From NCBI RefSeq assembly GCF_007035645.1, contig NZ_AP019632.1, forward strand, positions 310,001-374,000: 64,000 bases of DNA. Reading direction: 5' to 3'. The stretch is from Enterobacter asburiae. GTDB taxonomy: Bacteria; Pseudomonadota; Gammaproteobacteria; Enterobacterales; Enterobacteriaceae. The translations under genes were made by a program, and so were the position numbers. Of the stretch, positions 28,318-40,728 are shown one piece after another; within the stretch, counting starts at the first letter, position 1, and each line of letters opens with the position of its first letter. Below the pieces are notes generated by a model, which was not told where the DNA came from, made no database searches, and was given only the letters and a program-made list of their open reading frames with translations.

Positions 28318-28345
28318 TTGTGGGAGAGGGTTAGGGTGAGGGCAC
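28318..28345. repeat. Partial palindromic repeat overlapping the LysR 3' end
   Basis: TTGTGGGAGAGGG, then TTAGGGTGAGGGCACC. It has the right half of the family unit only and includes the LysR stop codon. Confidence 0.75.
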
Positions 28346-29218
28346 CCAAAACCCCTCACAACACTGCAGCCACGCCTGCGCGCTCTGCGATAAATACACC
28401 CCTTCGCGCCAGATCATCCCCAGCTGCCAGTGCAGGTCGCTCTCCAGCGGGATCCAGCGCAGCGTGTTTTTATCCAGCCGCTCGCAAATTGGCTGCGGCA
28501 GAATGGCAATCCCCACGCCGGCCTGTACCATCGCCGCCAGGAAATCCCACTGTCCGCTGCGCACCGCTATGCGCGGCTTGACGTTATGCTGGTTAAACAG
28601 CGTCATCAGCTGGCGGCTGAGGGCGAAGTCTTCGTTGTAGATCAGCAGAGGGTGCTCGCCGAGCAGTTCAGGTCTCACCGAGTCTAACTTCAGCCAGTCG
28701 CCGGAGCGGGGAACCAGCACGCACAGCGGGTGGCTAAAGAGCGGAAGCGTCGCCAGACCGCTCTCTTCCTCAACGGGGAGGGCGGTCATTGCCACGTCGA
28801 GCTCGCCGTTGGTGACGGCCTGCTGGACGGTTAACCCACCAAACTCCGAAATCTTCAGCTCAACGCCGGGATAACGCTGGCGAAACAGGCTAATCGGCCC
28901 GGCCATCATCATCCCCACCATGGGCGGAATGCCGAGGCGAAGCACTCCTTTCTTCAGATGATTGATATCGCCCAGCTCTGCTTCCAGCTGGCGAAACTCC
29001 GCCAGAATCGCCAGACCGCGTTCGAATACTACGCGTCCGGTGTCGGTCAGCAACAGCTTGCGCCCGTCGCGGATCAGCAGGGTACAGTTCAGTTCATCTT
29101 CGAGGTTTTTCAGCATTTTGCTGATGGTGGGCTGGGTAACAAACAACTTCTCCGCTGCGCGGGTAAAACTTTGCTGACGAACCACTTCGACAAAATAGCG
29201 CAGCGTTCTTATGTCCAT
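28331..29218 (-). CDS. LysR-family regulator, CidR/YwbI-like
   Basis: 295 residues. The N-terminal winged HTH is MDIRTLRYFVEVVRQQSFTRAAEKLFVTQPTISKMLKNLE. The C-terminal effector domain includes LRLGIPPMVGMMM and QAGVGIAILPQPICERL. It is divergent from lrgA, with 102 bases between the starts, the arrangement of ywbI-ywbH-ywbG (cidR-cidAB) in Bacillus. The last codons and the stop lie inside a copy of the palindromic repeat (28318-28345), so the C terminus may have been altered by repeat insertion. It probably controls the adjacent lrgAB pair; the effector may be acetate or pyruvate (inference from that homology). Confidence 0.87.
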   Translation of the reverse strand: MDIRTLRYFVEVVRQQSFTRAAEKLFVTQPTISKMLKNLEDELNCTLLIRDGRKLLLTDTGRVVFERGLAILAEFRQLEAELGDINHLKKGVLRLGIPPMVGMMMAGPISLFRQRYPGVELKISEFGGLTVQQAVTNGELDVAMTALPVEEESGLATLPLFSHPLCVLVPRSGDWLKLDSVRPELLGEHPLLIYNEDFALSRQLMTLFNQHNVKPRIAVRSGQWDFLAAMVQAGVGIAILPQPICERLDKNTLRWIPLESDLHWQLGMIWREGVYLSQSAQAWLQCCEGFWVPSP

Positions 29219-29320
29219 GATTATTCCTCGAAACTATACCTTTGATGATTTTAATTCATTTCAGTCCATACCGTGCGCTCTCTATACTGGCGCCTCGTCT
29301 CATTTTTGAGGAAAACCCCC

Positions 29321-29731
29321 ATGGCCGTGGCGTTAAGCCGTGTTACGCCTGCCGTTGTGCAACGACTCCAGGTCCCGGTGCAGGTACTGCTCTACGCGGG
29401 ACTGTTTGTTTTCGCGGAATATCTTGTCGGCTGGCTGCATCTGCCGCTGCCCGCCAATCTTGTCGGGATGCTGCTGATGCTGACGCTTATTCTGTGCCGC
29501 GTGATCCCCCTTAACTGGGTACGCGCCGGGGCGCGCTGGCTGCTGGCGGAGATGCTGCTGTTCTTTGTTCCGGCGGTGGTGGCGGTGGTGAACTATGCGC
29601 AGCTGCTGATGGTGGACGGCTGGCGAATCTTTGCGGTTATCGCGCTGAGTACGCTGATGGTGCTGGGGGCAACCGCCTGGGTGGTGGATAAAGTGTATCG
29701 CTTTGAAATCAGCAGGCACAAACATGACTAA
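29321..29731 (+). CDS. LrgA/CidA-family membrane protein
   Basis: 136 residues from ATG 29321, which has GAGGAAAA just ahead; an in-frame start at 29273 is rejected. Four hydrophobic segments are at about 20-40, 45-63, 75-95 and 100-122. LHLPLPANLVGMLLML and the LLFFVPAVVAVVNY segment are typical of the LrgA/CidA family. In Gram-positive bacteria these proteins pair with LrgB and were described as holin-like; in Bacillus the related pair imports pyruvate. The stop overlaps the start of lrgB by 8 bases. Confidence 0.88.
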   Translation: MAVALSRVTPAVVQRLQVPVQVLLYAGLFVFAEYLVGWLHLPLPANLVGMLLMLTLILCRVIPLNWVRAGARWLLAEMLLFFVPAVVAVVNYAQLLMVDGWRIFAVIALSTLMVLGATAWVVDKVYRFEISRHKHD

Positions 29732-30413
29732 TTTTCAGATCAGCGTCTTGTGCCTGATTGCGACGCTGGCGATCTACTTTGCCAACAAGCGGCTGTATCG
29801 CCGCTTTCATGCCCTGCCGCTGATGCCGCTGGTCTTCACGCCGATCCTGCTGGTGCTGATGCTGGTCTTCGGCCACATCTCCTGGCAGAACTACATTGGC
29901 GAATCCCACTGGCTGCTGTGGCTGCTCGGCCCGGCGACCATCGCTTTTGCCGTCCCCGTTTACGACAACCTGGCGATTATCAAACGCCACTGGATGTCGC
30001 TCAGCGCGGGCGTGATCACCGCCACGGTGGTCGCGGTGTGTAGCTCCGTCTGGCTGGCGCGGCTGTTTACGCTGCCCGATGAAATTCAGCGCAGCCTGGC
30101 GGTGCGTTCGGTGACCACGCCGTTTGCGCTGGCGGCCGCTAAACCGCTCGGCGGGCAGCCGGACCTGGTGGCGCTGTTTGTTGTCGTGACGGGTGTGTTC
30201 GGTATGGCGGTCGGCGATATGTTGTTCCTGCGCTTGTCGATCCGGGAAGGGATGGCGAAAGGCGCGGGGTTTGGCGCGGCATCGCACGGGGCTGGCACGG
30301 CACGTTCGTATGAGCTGGGGCAGCAGGAGGGCGTTGTCGCAAGCCTGGTAATGATGCTCTCAGGCGTAGTGATGGTGCTGATTGCGCCGCTGGTGGCGTG
30401 GGTGATGTTTTAA
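29724..30413 (+). CDS. LrgB/CidB-family membrane protein
   Basis: 229 residues from ATG 29724, overlapping the lrgA-type gene by 8 bases (translational coupling). There are six or seven hydrophobic segments. Family motifs are GPATIAFAVPVYDNL, RSVTTPFALAAAKPLGG, GDMLFLRLSIREGMAKGAGFGAASHGAGTARSYELGQQEG. It works with the LrgA-type partner in the inner membrane; substrate or pore function is not settled. The pair lies next to actP-yjcH-acs, convergent with actP. Confidence 0.89.
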   Translation: MTNFQISVLCLIATLAIYFANKRLYRRFHALPLMPLVFTPILLVLMLVFGHISWQNYIGESHWLLWLLGPATIAFAVPVYDNLAIIKRHWMSLSAGVITATVVAVCSSVWLARLFTLPDEIQRSLAVRSVTTPFALAAAKPLGGQPDLVALFVVVTGVFGMAVGDMLFLRLSIREGMAKGAGFGAASHGAGTARSYELGQQEGVVASLVMMLSGVVMVLIAPLVAWVMF

Positions 30414-30414
30414 A

Positions 30415-30439
30415 CTCCCCGGCCAGAATGACCGGGGAG
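30415..30439. terminator. Hairpin between lrgB-type gene and actP
   Basis: CTCCCCGG, loop ccagaatga, CCGGGGAG, directly after the lrgB stop and 7 bases from the actP stop. There is no real T-run on either side, so its efficiency is unclear. Confidence 0.5.
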
Positions 30440-30445
30440 AAAGGC

Positions 30446-32406
<1,961 letters not shown>

Positions 32407-32442
32407 CACAGAGTCTCCAAAGGTAAGGTAGGTTTGTTTTTA

Positions 32443-32536
32443 GTCCCCTCTCCCTTTTGGGGAGAGGGTTAGGGTGAGGGGAGGAAGGTGCGGTCTGATG
32501 CCCTCACCCCAGCCCTCTCCCACAGGGAGAGGGAGA
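32443..32536. repeat. Inverted pair of palindromic repeats between acs and yjcH
   Basis: Left unit: CCCTCTCCC, TTTTGG, GGAGAGGG, TTAGGGTGAGGGG. Right unit, reversed: GTGCGGTCTGATGCCCTCAC, then CCCAGCCCTCTCCC, ACA, GGGAGAGGG. The pair lies inside the acs operon, 5 bases after the acs stop, where it could reduce downstream expression or protect the acs message. Confidence 0.88.
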
Positions 32537-32541
32537 AAACA

Positions 32542-34500
<1,959 letters not shown>

Positions 34501-34923
34501 GGCTTTTTTTCTCCTTGTAAGATGTTAATAATATGTCGCAAAAACGTTAATTGTAGGGGCTTTACAAGCTTTGTTTATTATTTGGGCTACAGATCACGCA
34601 TTGTTTGAAGAGTATGAAAATTGAGCGAATGAAACTTTGAAGGAAAATAATTGATGCTGACGATTATTCACATTTATGTTTAAAAAAGCGTTTTTATAAC
34701 AAAAGGTTATTTATCAGAATTAGAACAAACTCCCGTCATCGTCGCTTTTGTGAGTGAAACGCGTCGTTCTTTAAGGCTTGCGCAACAGGTCGCGCAAATG
34801 ATACTCATACGCCGCGTTAAAAAATCCCATAAACCAACGCAACACAATTCATACCCTTTCAGTATGTCTCCCTGTTCATGCAGTTTGAGTGAATAAGGCG
34901 CTTCATTGAGGAAGTCAGTTTCT
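34501..34923. other. acs-gltP divergent region; nrf operon absent
   Basis: About 423 bases, AT-rich near acs, with no supported gene. It must contain the acs and gltP promoters. I could not find a clear CRP palindrome by eye, although E. coli acs has CRP sites. In K-12 the seven-gene nrf operon lies between acs and gltP; no trace of it is visible here. Confidence 0.55.
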
Positions 34924-36237
34924 ATGAAAAACGTTAAAGTCAGCCTTGCCTGGCAGATCTTAATCGCCCTTGTGCTGGGCATCTTGCTGGGCAGTTACCT
35001 CCACTATCATAGCGACAGCCGCGAATGGCTGATTGCGAACCTGCTTTCACCGGCAGGGGATATCTTTATTCATCTGATCAAGATGATCGTGGTGCCGATT
35101 GTGATCTCGACGCTGGTGGTCGGTATTGCGGGCGTCGGCGATGCGAAGCAGTTAGGCCGTATTGGTGCGAAAACCATTATCTATTTCGAAGTGATCACTA
35201 CGGTTGCGATTATCCTCGGTATCACGCTGGCGAACGTGTTCCAGCCGGGGTCCGGGATCGATATGTCGCAGCTGGCAACGGTGGATATTTCGAAATACCA
35301 AAGTACGACCGCTGACGTGCAGAGCCATGCGCATGGCCTGATGGGCACTATCCTGTCGCTGGTGCCGACCAATATCGTGGCGTCGATGGCGAAGGGCGAG
35401 ATGCTGCCTATCATCTTCTTCTCGGTGCTGTTTGGTCTGGGGCTCTCTTCCCTGCCGGCGACGCACCGTGAGCCGCTGGTGACCGTGTTCCGCTCTATCT
35501 CCGAAACCATGTTCAAAGTGACGCACATGGTGATGCGTTACGCGCCGGTAGGGGTGTTTGCGCTTATCGCCGTCACCGTGGCGAACTTCGGTTTTGCCTC
35601 CCTGTGGCCGCTGGCGAAGCTGGTGCTCCTGGTGCACTTCGCCATTCTGTTCTTCGCGCTGGTGGTGCTGGGGATCGTGGCGCGCCTGTGCGGGCTGAGC
35701 ATCTGGATCCTGATTCGCATCCTGAAAGATGAGCTGATTCTGGCGTACTCCACGGCAAGTTCTGAGAGCGTGCTGCCGCGCATCATTGAGAAGATGGAAG
35801 CCTACGGCGCGCCTGCCTCTATTACCAGCTTCGTGGTACCGACCGGCTACTCCTTTAACCTGGACGGTTCGACGCTGTACCAGAGCATCGCCGCTATCTT
35901 TATTGCGCAGCTGTACGGCATTGACCTGTCGCTGTGGCAGGAGATCGTGCTGGTGCTGACGCTGATGGTGACGTCCAAAGGTATTGCAGGCGTTCCGGGC
36001 GTCTCCTTCGTGGTGCTGCTGGCAACGCTTGGCAGCGTCGGTATTCCGCTGGAAGGTCTGGCGTTTATCGCCGGTGTCGACCGTATCCTCGACATGGCGC
36101 GTACCGCGCTGAACGTGGTGGGGAATGCCCTGGCGGTGCTGGTTATCGCCAAGTGGGAACACAAATTCGATCGTAAAAAAGCGCTGGCGTATGAACGCGA
36201 GGTGCTGGGTCGTTTTGATAAGACGGCCGACCAGTAA
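34924..36237 (+). CDS. gltP: Glutamate/aspartate-proton symporter GltP
   Basis: 437 residues from ATG 34924, equal to E. coli GltP; an upstream in-frame ATG at 34906 is not matched by the family. Dicarboxylate/amino acid:cation symporter (DAACS). The serine-rich reentrant loop is AYSTASSESVLPRIIEKME. The substrate-binding motifs are FVVPTGYSFNLDGSTLYQS, a second loop near VTSKGIAGVPGVSFVVLLATL, and DRILDMARTALNVVGNA. About eight membrane helices and two hairpins. The tail is charged (KKALAYEREVLG). A REP pair follows the stop. Confidence 0.96.
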   Translation: MKNVKVSLAWQILIALVLGILLGSYLHYHSDSREWLIANLLSPAGDIFIHLIKMIVVPIVISTLVVGIAGVGDAKQLGRIGAKTIIYFEVITTVAIILGITLANVFQPGSGIDMSQLATVDISKYQSTTADVQSHAHGLMGTILSLVPTNIVASMAKGEMLPIIFFSVLFGLGLSSLPATHREPLVTVFRSISETMFKVTHMVMRYAPVGVFALIAVTVANFGFASLWPLAKLVLLVHFAILFFALVVLGIVARLCGLSIWILIRILKDELILAYSTASSESVLPRIIEKMEAYGAPASITSFVVPTGYSFNLDGSTLYQSIAAIFIAQLYGIDLSLWQEIVLVLTLMVTSKGIAGVPGVSFVVLLATLGSVGIPLEGLAFIAGVDRILDMARTALNVVGNALAVLVIAKWEHKFDRKKALAYEREVLGRFDKTADQ

Positions 36238-36245
36238 TGTCAAAA

Positions 36246-36315
36246 GCCGGGTGGCGGCTTCGCCTTACCCGGCCTACACAAGTCGTAGGCCCGGTAAGCG
36301 CAGCGCCACCGGGCA
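36246..36315. repeat. REP/BIME-type inverted repeat pair
   Basis: GCCGGGTGGCGGCTTCGCC, then TTACCCGGCCTAC, a short spacer, then GTAGGCCCGGTAAGCGCAGC, then GCCACCGGGC. It lies between the convergent genes gltP and yjcO and may end both transcripts. Confidence 0.9.
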
Positions 36316-36320
36316 ATGCT

Positions 36321-36995
36321 TTACTCTCCGCTCAGCGCATCAAACTCTTCGCATCCCGTATCAAACCCTTCAGTGCAGCTCAGGTTCAACCAGTACAGCG
36401 CTTTCTGTTTATTGGGCGTGATAAAGCCTTTCTCACCCTGCCTGAACAACATCCCTGCCCAGTATTCGGAGTAGCCCGTGCGTGAAAGTGCCGAGCTCCG
36501 CTTGAACCACGAGGCGGCCTGCACGTCGTCCTGAACCACTTCAACGCCGTTGGCATAAATCAGCCCGAGCAGCATTTGCGCATCTACCGCAGAGTCGTTA
36601 TCGATATCTTCGGCCGCCGTTTGCAGCAGTTTGATGGCCTGAGGATAGTCAGTTTTACCTGCCTGAGTGTTGACCAGCACGCGCGCCAGCATGATCGCGC
36701 CGCGTTTGCTGCCCGCGATGGTTGCCTGCTGCGCCAGTGCCTTAGCTTGCGCATAATTTCCCTGGGTAAAGAGGATTTGAGAGAGCAGCCCCATGGCGTC
36801 GACGTCGCCACCTTTAGCGGCTTTCTCGGCCCACAGCGCGGCCTGCTTGCTGTCACCGGAGCTAAAGTATGTATCGGCCAAATAATACTGGGCACGGGCG
36901 TCACCCGCTTCAGCCTGTTCTTTGTACTGACTGCCAATCTCGTCGGCACGGACAAGCGATGTAAAAAGTAACAACAACAGAAAAATATGTTTCAT
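36321..36995 (-). CDS. yjcO: YjcO, exported Sel1-repeat protein
   Basis: 224 residues matching E. coli YjcO. The signal peptide is residues 1-17 (FLLLLLFTSLVRA|D). The rest is helical Sel1/TPR-like repeats with the alternating pattern GDARAQYYLADTYFSSGD, GGDVDAMGLLSQILFTQGN and DAQMLLGLIYANGVEVVQ. The C terminus has LSCTEGFDTGCEEFD. Probably a periplasmic protein-interaction scaffold; partners unknown. Confidence 0.93.
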   Translation of the reverse strand: MKHIFLLLLLFTSLVRADEIGSQYKEQAEAGDARAQYYLADTYFSSGDSKQAALWAEKAAKGGDVDAMGLLSQILFTQGNYAQAKALAQQATIAGSKRGAIMLARVLVNTQAGKTDYPQAIKLLQTAAEDIDNDSAVDAQMLLGLIYANGVEVVQDDVQAASWFKRSSALSRTGYSEYWAGMLFRQGEKGFITPNKQKALYWLNLSCTEGFDTGCEEFDALSGE

Positions 36996-37087
36996 GGGTT
37001 CTTATCATCGGGGTACACGCCGCGCAGTATAATCGCGGCGACAGAAGAAAAAAATGGGTGCATTAAGACCTCAGCATCCTGCAAGCC

Positions 37088-37109
37088 GGGCGGAACAGTG
37101 GTTCCGCCC
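37088..37109 (-). terminator. 3' hairpin of the hok mRNA
   Basis: GGGCGGAAC, loop AGTG, GTTCCGCCC, 8 bases past the hok stop. In hok-type messages the 3' end folds back on the leader, so this may be both terminator stem and part of that structure. Confidence 0.6.
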
Positions 37110-37116
37110 GTAGAGG

Positions 37117-37269
37117 TTAGCCTGCGTTACAGGCTAATTTTGCCGCCACCTCCTGATGTTCACCCTTTATTGAAAACTCGCATAACTTACCTCGAGTAAT
37201 AAAGGTAAAGATCACTATCGTCAGGCAAATAATAAAGACGATGCCTAACGCAGTTTTTAATGGCGTCAT
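37117..37269 (-). CDS. Hok-family type I toxin
   Basis: 50 residues. Residues 4-24 form one membrane helix ending in CLTIVIFTFITRGKLCE, which matches the Hok core (CLTLLIFTYLTRKSLCE of plasmid R1 Hok). The tail GEHQEVAAKLA matches GHREVAAFMA. Hok proteins insert into the inner membrane and collapse the membrane potential when made without control. The ribosome site AGGAG is 8 bases before the ATG. The leader upstream carries all the marks of a hok/sok locus. The gene lies between yjcO and fdhF, a place without hok in K-12, and may be missed by automatic annotation because of its size. Confidence 0.9.
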   Translation of the reverse strand: MTPLKTALGIVFIICLTIVIFTFITRGKLCEFSIKGEHQEVAAKLACNAG

Positions 37270-37289
37270 GCCTTTTACTCCTTGTCAAA

Positions 37290-37425
37290 AAAAGAATAAG
37301 AGGCTACTCTCAACTTGTCGGAGTTGAGGGAGAGTAGCCTCGGGTAAATGAAAATTTCCCGGGGCTTTCTACTTTCTGTCCCTCAACAATGCTCAAGACA
37401 GAAAGTCTTAAGCACCCGCCGCACA
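37290..37425 (-). promoter_or_regulatory. hok mRNA leader, translational control region
   Basis: Read on the minus strand, the region matches the plan of R1 hok mRNA. A 5' stem pairs ACTTTCTGTC with GACAGAAAGT (37371-37380 and 37396-37405). The GAAAGCCCCGGG segment is the sok target. A long foldback pairs GAGGCTACTCTC (37299-37310) with GAGAGTAGCCTC (37330-37341), with CAACT/AGTTG extending it just upstream of the hok ribosome site. Such folding hides the ribosome site until 3' processing. Confidence 0.75.
37330..37380 (+). ncRNA. sok: Candidate Sok antisense RNA
   Basis: The plus strand of the hok leader reads GCCTCGGGTAAATGAAAAT, then TTCCCGGGGCTTTCT, close in plan to Sok and SokC (GCCTCG, A-rich centre, GGGGCTTTC). 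The ends are estimated and the promoter was not pinned down. Confidence 0.55.
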
Positions 37426-37543
37426 TCTTATCCCTCTGAATTAAAATGCAAAGATGTAATTCTTTTTCGCGAAAATTACATTATTTCTGCGAGCCGCTTT
37501 CCAGAATAATAATTCATATATTTGATGAGTTAATCGGAAATAA

Positions 37544-37572
37544 AAAGGGAGTGAATATCTCACTCCCTTTAT
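37544..37572 (-). terminator. Rho-independent terminator of fdhF
   Basis: On the minus strand AAAGGGAGTGA, loop gatat, TCACTCCCTTT, then TTATTT. It starts 20 bases past the fdhF stop. Confidence 0.88.
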
Positions 37573-37592
37573 TCACTGATGAATTAACGGCT

Positions 37593-39740
37593 TCAGCCCA
37601 TTGCGCTTTCGCGCAGTCGGGCTTTCAGCTTGTTATATTCGTCGATGACATACTGTTCTGCAGCGTGCTGATCCGCAATCGGCTCCACGCGTACGGCGCA
37701 GTATTTATACTCCGGCGTTTTGGTTATCGGGCTTAAGTTCTCCGTGACCAGCTCGTTACAGGCGCCAATCCACCACTGGTAGGTCATATAGACCGCCCCT
37801 TTGTTCGGACGATCGCTGACCTGCGCTCGGGTAATGATCCGGCCTTTGCGCGAGTTCATCCACACCAGCGCTTCATCCTCAATGCCGAGGCGCTCAGCGT
37901 CGGCGGTGTTGATTTGCGCGTAGCCCGGTTCGTCCGCCAGCGCCGCCAGCGCGGCGCAGTTACCCGTCATCGAACGGCAGGAGTAGTGGCCCACTTCTCG
38001 CACAGTGGAGAGCACCATCGGATACTCGTCGGTGAGCTTATCGATTGGCGCGACCCAGTCGCAGGTGAAGAACTGCGCCAGCCCGTTCGGGGTGTCGAAC
38101 TTCTCTTTAAAGAGGTATGACGTCCCCTGATCGGCTTCTGACTCATCGCGACACGGCCACTGGATGTACCCCAGCTCACCCATTTTTTCATAGGTTGCCC
38201 CGTAGAAGTCCGGACACAGATTGCGCAGCTCGTCCCAGATCTCCTGAGTGTTGTTGTAGTGCATCGGGTAGCCCATGCGGGTGGCTATTTCGCTGATGAT
38301 CTGCCAGTCCGTTTTCAGATCCCACTTCGGCTCGACCGCCTTAAAGAAGCGCTGGAAGCCGCGGTCCGCCGCCGTGTAGACGCCTTCATGCTCGCCCCAG
38401 GAGGTCGACGGTAAAATCACATCCGCCGCCGCCGCGGTTTTAGTCATGAAGATATCCTGGACAATCACCAGCTCCAGATCCTCAAACCCTTTGCGCACCG
38501 CAGACAGCTCGGCGTCGGTCTGGAGCGGATCTTCACCCATGATGTAGGCCGCACGCACCTCGCCGTGCGCCGCGCGGTGCGGCAGCTCGCTGATGCGATA
38601 CCCGGTGTGTTCCGGCAGGCTTTCTACGCCCCAGGCCTTCGCGAACTTAGCGCGGTTTTCCGGGAACTTCACGTACTGGTAGCCCGGGTAGGTGTCCGGC
38701 AGCGCGCCCATATCGCAGGCGCCCTGGACGTTATTCTGACCACGTACCGGGTTGACGCCGACGTGCGCTTTACCCAGATTGCCGGTCAGCATCGCGAGGC
38801 TTGTCAGAGAACGCACGGTTTCCACGCCCTGATAGAACTGGGTCACGCCCATTCCCCACAGGATGGCGGCGGTTTTCGCCCCGGCATACATCCGTGCCGC
38901 CTGGCGGATCTCCTGCGCGCTGACGCCGGTGATTGTTTCCACCGACTCTGGCGTATAGCCTTCGACAATTTTACGATACTCTTCAAAACCTTCCGTACGG
39001 GTCGCGACAAACGCCTGGTCGTACAGGTTCTCCTCAATAATGACGTGCCCCATTGCGTTCAACAGCGCGATGTTCGAGCCGTTTTTCAACGCGATGTGCA
39101 TATCCGCAATGCGCGCGGTTTCAATTTTGCGCGGATCGCAGACGATGATTTTCGCCCCGTTCTGCTTAGCGCGAATAACGTGGTTCGCGACGATAGGGTG
39201 AGAATCCGCCGGGTTATAACCAAAGATGAAGACGAGATCGGTGTTCTCTATCTCGTTGATGGCATTACTCATTGCGCCGTTACCGACCGACTGGTGCAGA
39301 CCTGCAACCGATGGGCCGTGTCAAACGCGAGCGCAGCAGTCGACGTTATTGGTTCCAATAACGGCGCGCGCGAATTTTTGCATCACATAGTTGGTTTCAT
39401 TCCCCGTCCCGCGTGAGGATCCGGTGGTCTGAATCGCATCCGGGCCATACTTGGCCTTGATGGCGCTCAGACGCGTGGCGACGTAATCCAGCGCCTCGCT
39501 CCAGGAGACGGCTTCCAGCTTGCCGCCGCGCTCGCGGCGGATCATAGGGGTTTTCAGGCGCGGGGTGAGGATTTGGGTATCGTTAATAAAATCCCATCCG
39601 TAGTAACCTTTCAGGCATAGCGTGCCCTGGTTGGTTTTCCCCTGTGCGGCCTCCGCCCGGACGATTTTGCCGTTATCGACCACCAGGTGGATCTTGCAAC
39701 CTGAGGCACAATAAGGGCAAACCGTGACGACTTTTTTCAT
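37593..39740 (-). CDS. fdhF: Formate dehydrogenase H, selenocysteine-containing
   Basis: 715 residues plus stop when the in-frame TGA at 39323-39321 is read as selenocysteine 140 (CCAR-V-U-HGPS). E. coli FdhF is also 715 residues with Sec140. The N terminus MKKVVTVCPYCASGCKIHL holds the 4Fe-4S cysteines; CLKG follows. The molybdopterin-binding domains carry GYNPADSHPIVANHV, GMGVTQFYQGVETVRS, PVRGQNNVQGACDMGALP and the C-terminal domain. It oxidises formate to CO2 and feeds electrons to hydrogenase 3 in the formate hydrogenlyase complex. Naive translation shows two broken pieces; it is one intact selenoprotein gene. Confidence 0.97.
39279..39323 (-). promoter_or_regulatory. SECIS element of fdhF
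   Basis: Immediately after the UGA the message contains CCCATCGG, the apical GGTTGCAGGTCTGCACC, and a downstream CGGTCGG, matching the E. coli fdhF SECIS hairpin that binds SelB at the GGUCU loop. Confidence 0.92.
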
Positions 39741-39777
39741 CAGTCTGCTCCAGTTAATCGAATCATTCGCACCCACT

Positions 39778-39794
39778 ATGCAGCTTCTATGCCA
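39778..39794 (-). promoter_or_regulatory. Sigma-54 promoter of fdhF
   Basis: On the minus strand TGGCATAGAAGCTGCAT has GG-N10-GC spacing, 38 bases upstream of the fdhF start. E. coli fdhF is transcribed by sigma-54 with FhlA. I did not identify the FhlA upstream sites. Confidence 0.85.
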
Positions 39795-39996
39795 TGTTTT
39801 TTGTATGGGTATACCCTGACTTTACGGTCCCTTCGCGGTGAAAACCCTGACAAAAAGCAGCCAATCGTCAAAATTGACGTGTCGACAGGGCAGCGGATGT
39901 GACATGGGTTGAATTTCCGTCACTGAAAAAACCATTTGACTGGAGCCGACGGCAGAATGGTTCAGACTTAACATAATCCCCTGACGGAAGCATACG

Positions 39997-40728
39997 ATGA
40001 AACCGGCGATCCTGGTGGTTGATGACGATACGGCAGTCTGCGAACTGCTTCAGGACGTGCTGAGCGAGCACGTCTTTAGCGTGCTTGTCTGCCATAACGG
40101 CCAGGATGCACTGCGGCAGGTACAGCAGGAGCCGAATATCGCGCTGGTGCTGCTGGATATGATGCTGCCGGATATCAACGGCTTACAGGTTTTGCTGCAG
40201 CTGCAAAAGCAGCGCCCGGCGCTACCGGTGATCATGCTAACCGGGCTGGGCAGTGAGTCAGACGTGGTGGTGGGGCTGGAGATGGGGGCCGACGATTATA
40301 TTGGCAAACCGTTCAACCCGCGCGTGGTGGTCGCCCGCGTAAAAGCGGTATTGCGCCGTACCGGCGTGCTGGCGGCGGAAGTCCCCGCAGCGCCCGTAGC
40401 GGGCATTGCTTTTAACGGATGGACGCTTGATACCACCCGCTGTGAGCTGAGCGATCCGCAGCGTAACCCTGTTCCCTTAACCCAGGGCGAGTACGGCCTG
40501 CTGCTGGCGCTTACGCAAAATGCCCGTCGGGTGCTGAGCCGTGACCGGCTGCTTGAGCTGACCCACAGCGAAAGCGCGGACGTGTTCGACCGCACGATTG
40601 ACGTGCTGATCATGCGCCTGCGCCGGAAGATCGAGGCTAATCCGCATCAGCCTGCGCTCATCAAAACCATCCGTGGGCTGGGCTATGTGTTTGCCACCGA
40701 TGTTTCTCATAGCGAGAAAGCGGCCTAG
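39997..40728 (+). CDS. OmpR-type response regulator of the sugar locus
   Basis: 243 residues. The receiver has the acidic cluster VVDDD (residues 7-11), phospho-acceptor Asp54 in VLLDMMLPD, Thr in IMLTGLGSESD, and Lys in DDYIGKPFNP. The C-terminal winged helix includes LTQGEYGLLLALTQNARRVLSRDRLLE, FDRTIDVLIMRLRRKIE and KTIRGLGYVFA. No kinase is next to it, but a hybrid kinase lies at the other end of the sugar cluster (47120-49402), and both face outward around the minus-strand genes. It is the likely partner. The last 4 bases overlap the convergent kinase gene. Confidence 0.88.
   Translation: MKPAILVVDDDTAVCELLQDVLSEHVFSVLVCHNGQDALRQVQQEPNIALVLLDMMLPDINGLQVLLQLQKQRPALPVIMLTGLGSESDVVVGLEMGADDYIGKPFNPRVVVARVKAVLRRTGVLAAEVPAAPVAGIAFNGWTLDTTRCELSDPQRNPVPLTQGEYGLLLALTQNARRVLSRDRLLELTHSESADVFDRTIDVLIMRLRRKIEANPHQPALIKTIRGLGYVFATDVSHSEKAA

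Noticed and set aside
34707..34982. Minus-strand 91-codon open frame between acs and gltP
   Set aside because: No ribosome site, no recognisable domain, unusual composition, and it overlaps the gltP start on the other strand.
39272..39325. Apparent break of fdhF into two open frames
   Set aside because: The interrupting codon is the selenocysteine UGA with a SECIS hairpin, and the combined length equals the E. coli protein; it is not a pseudogene.
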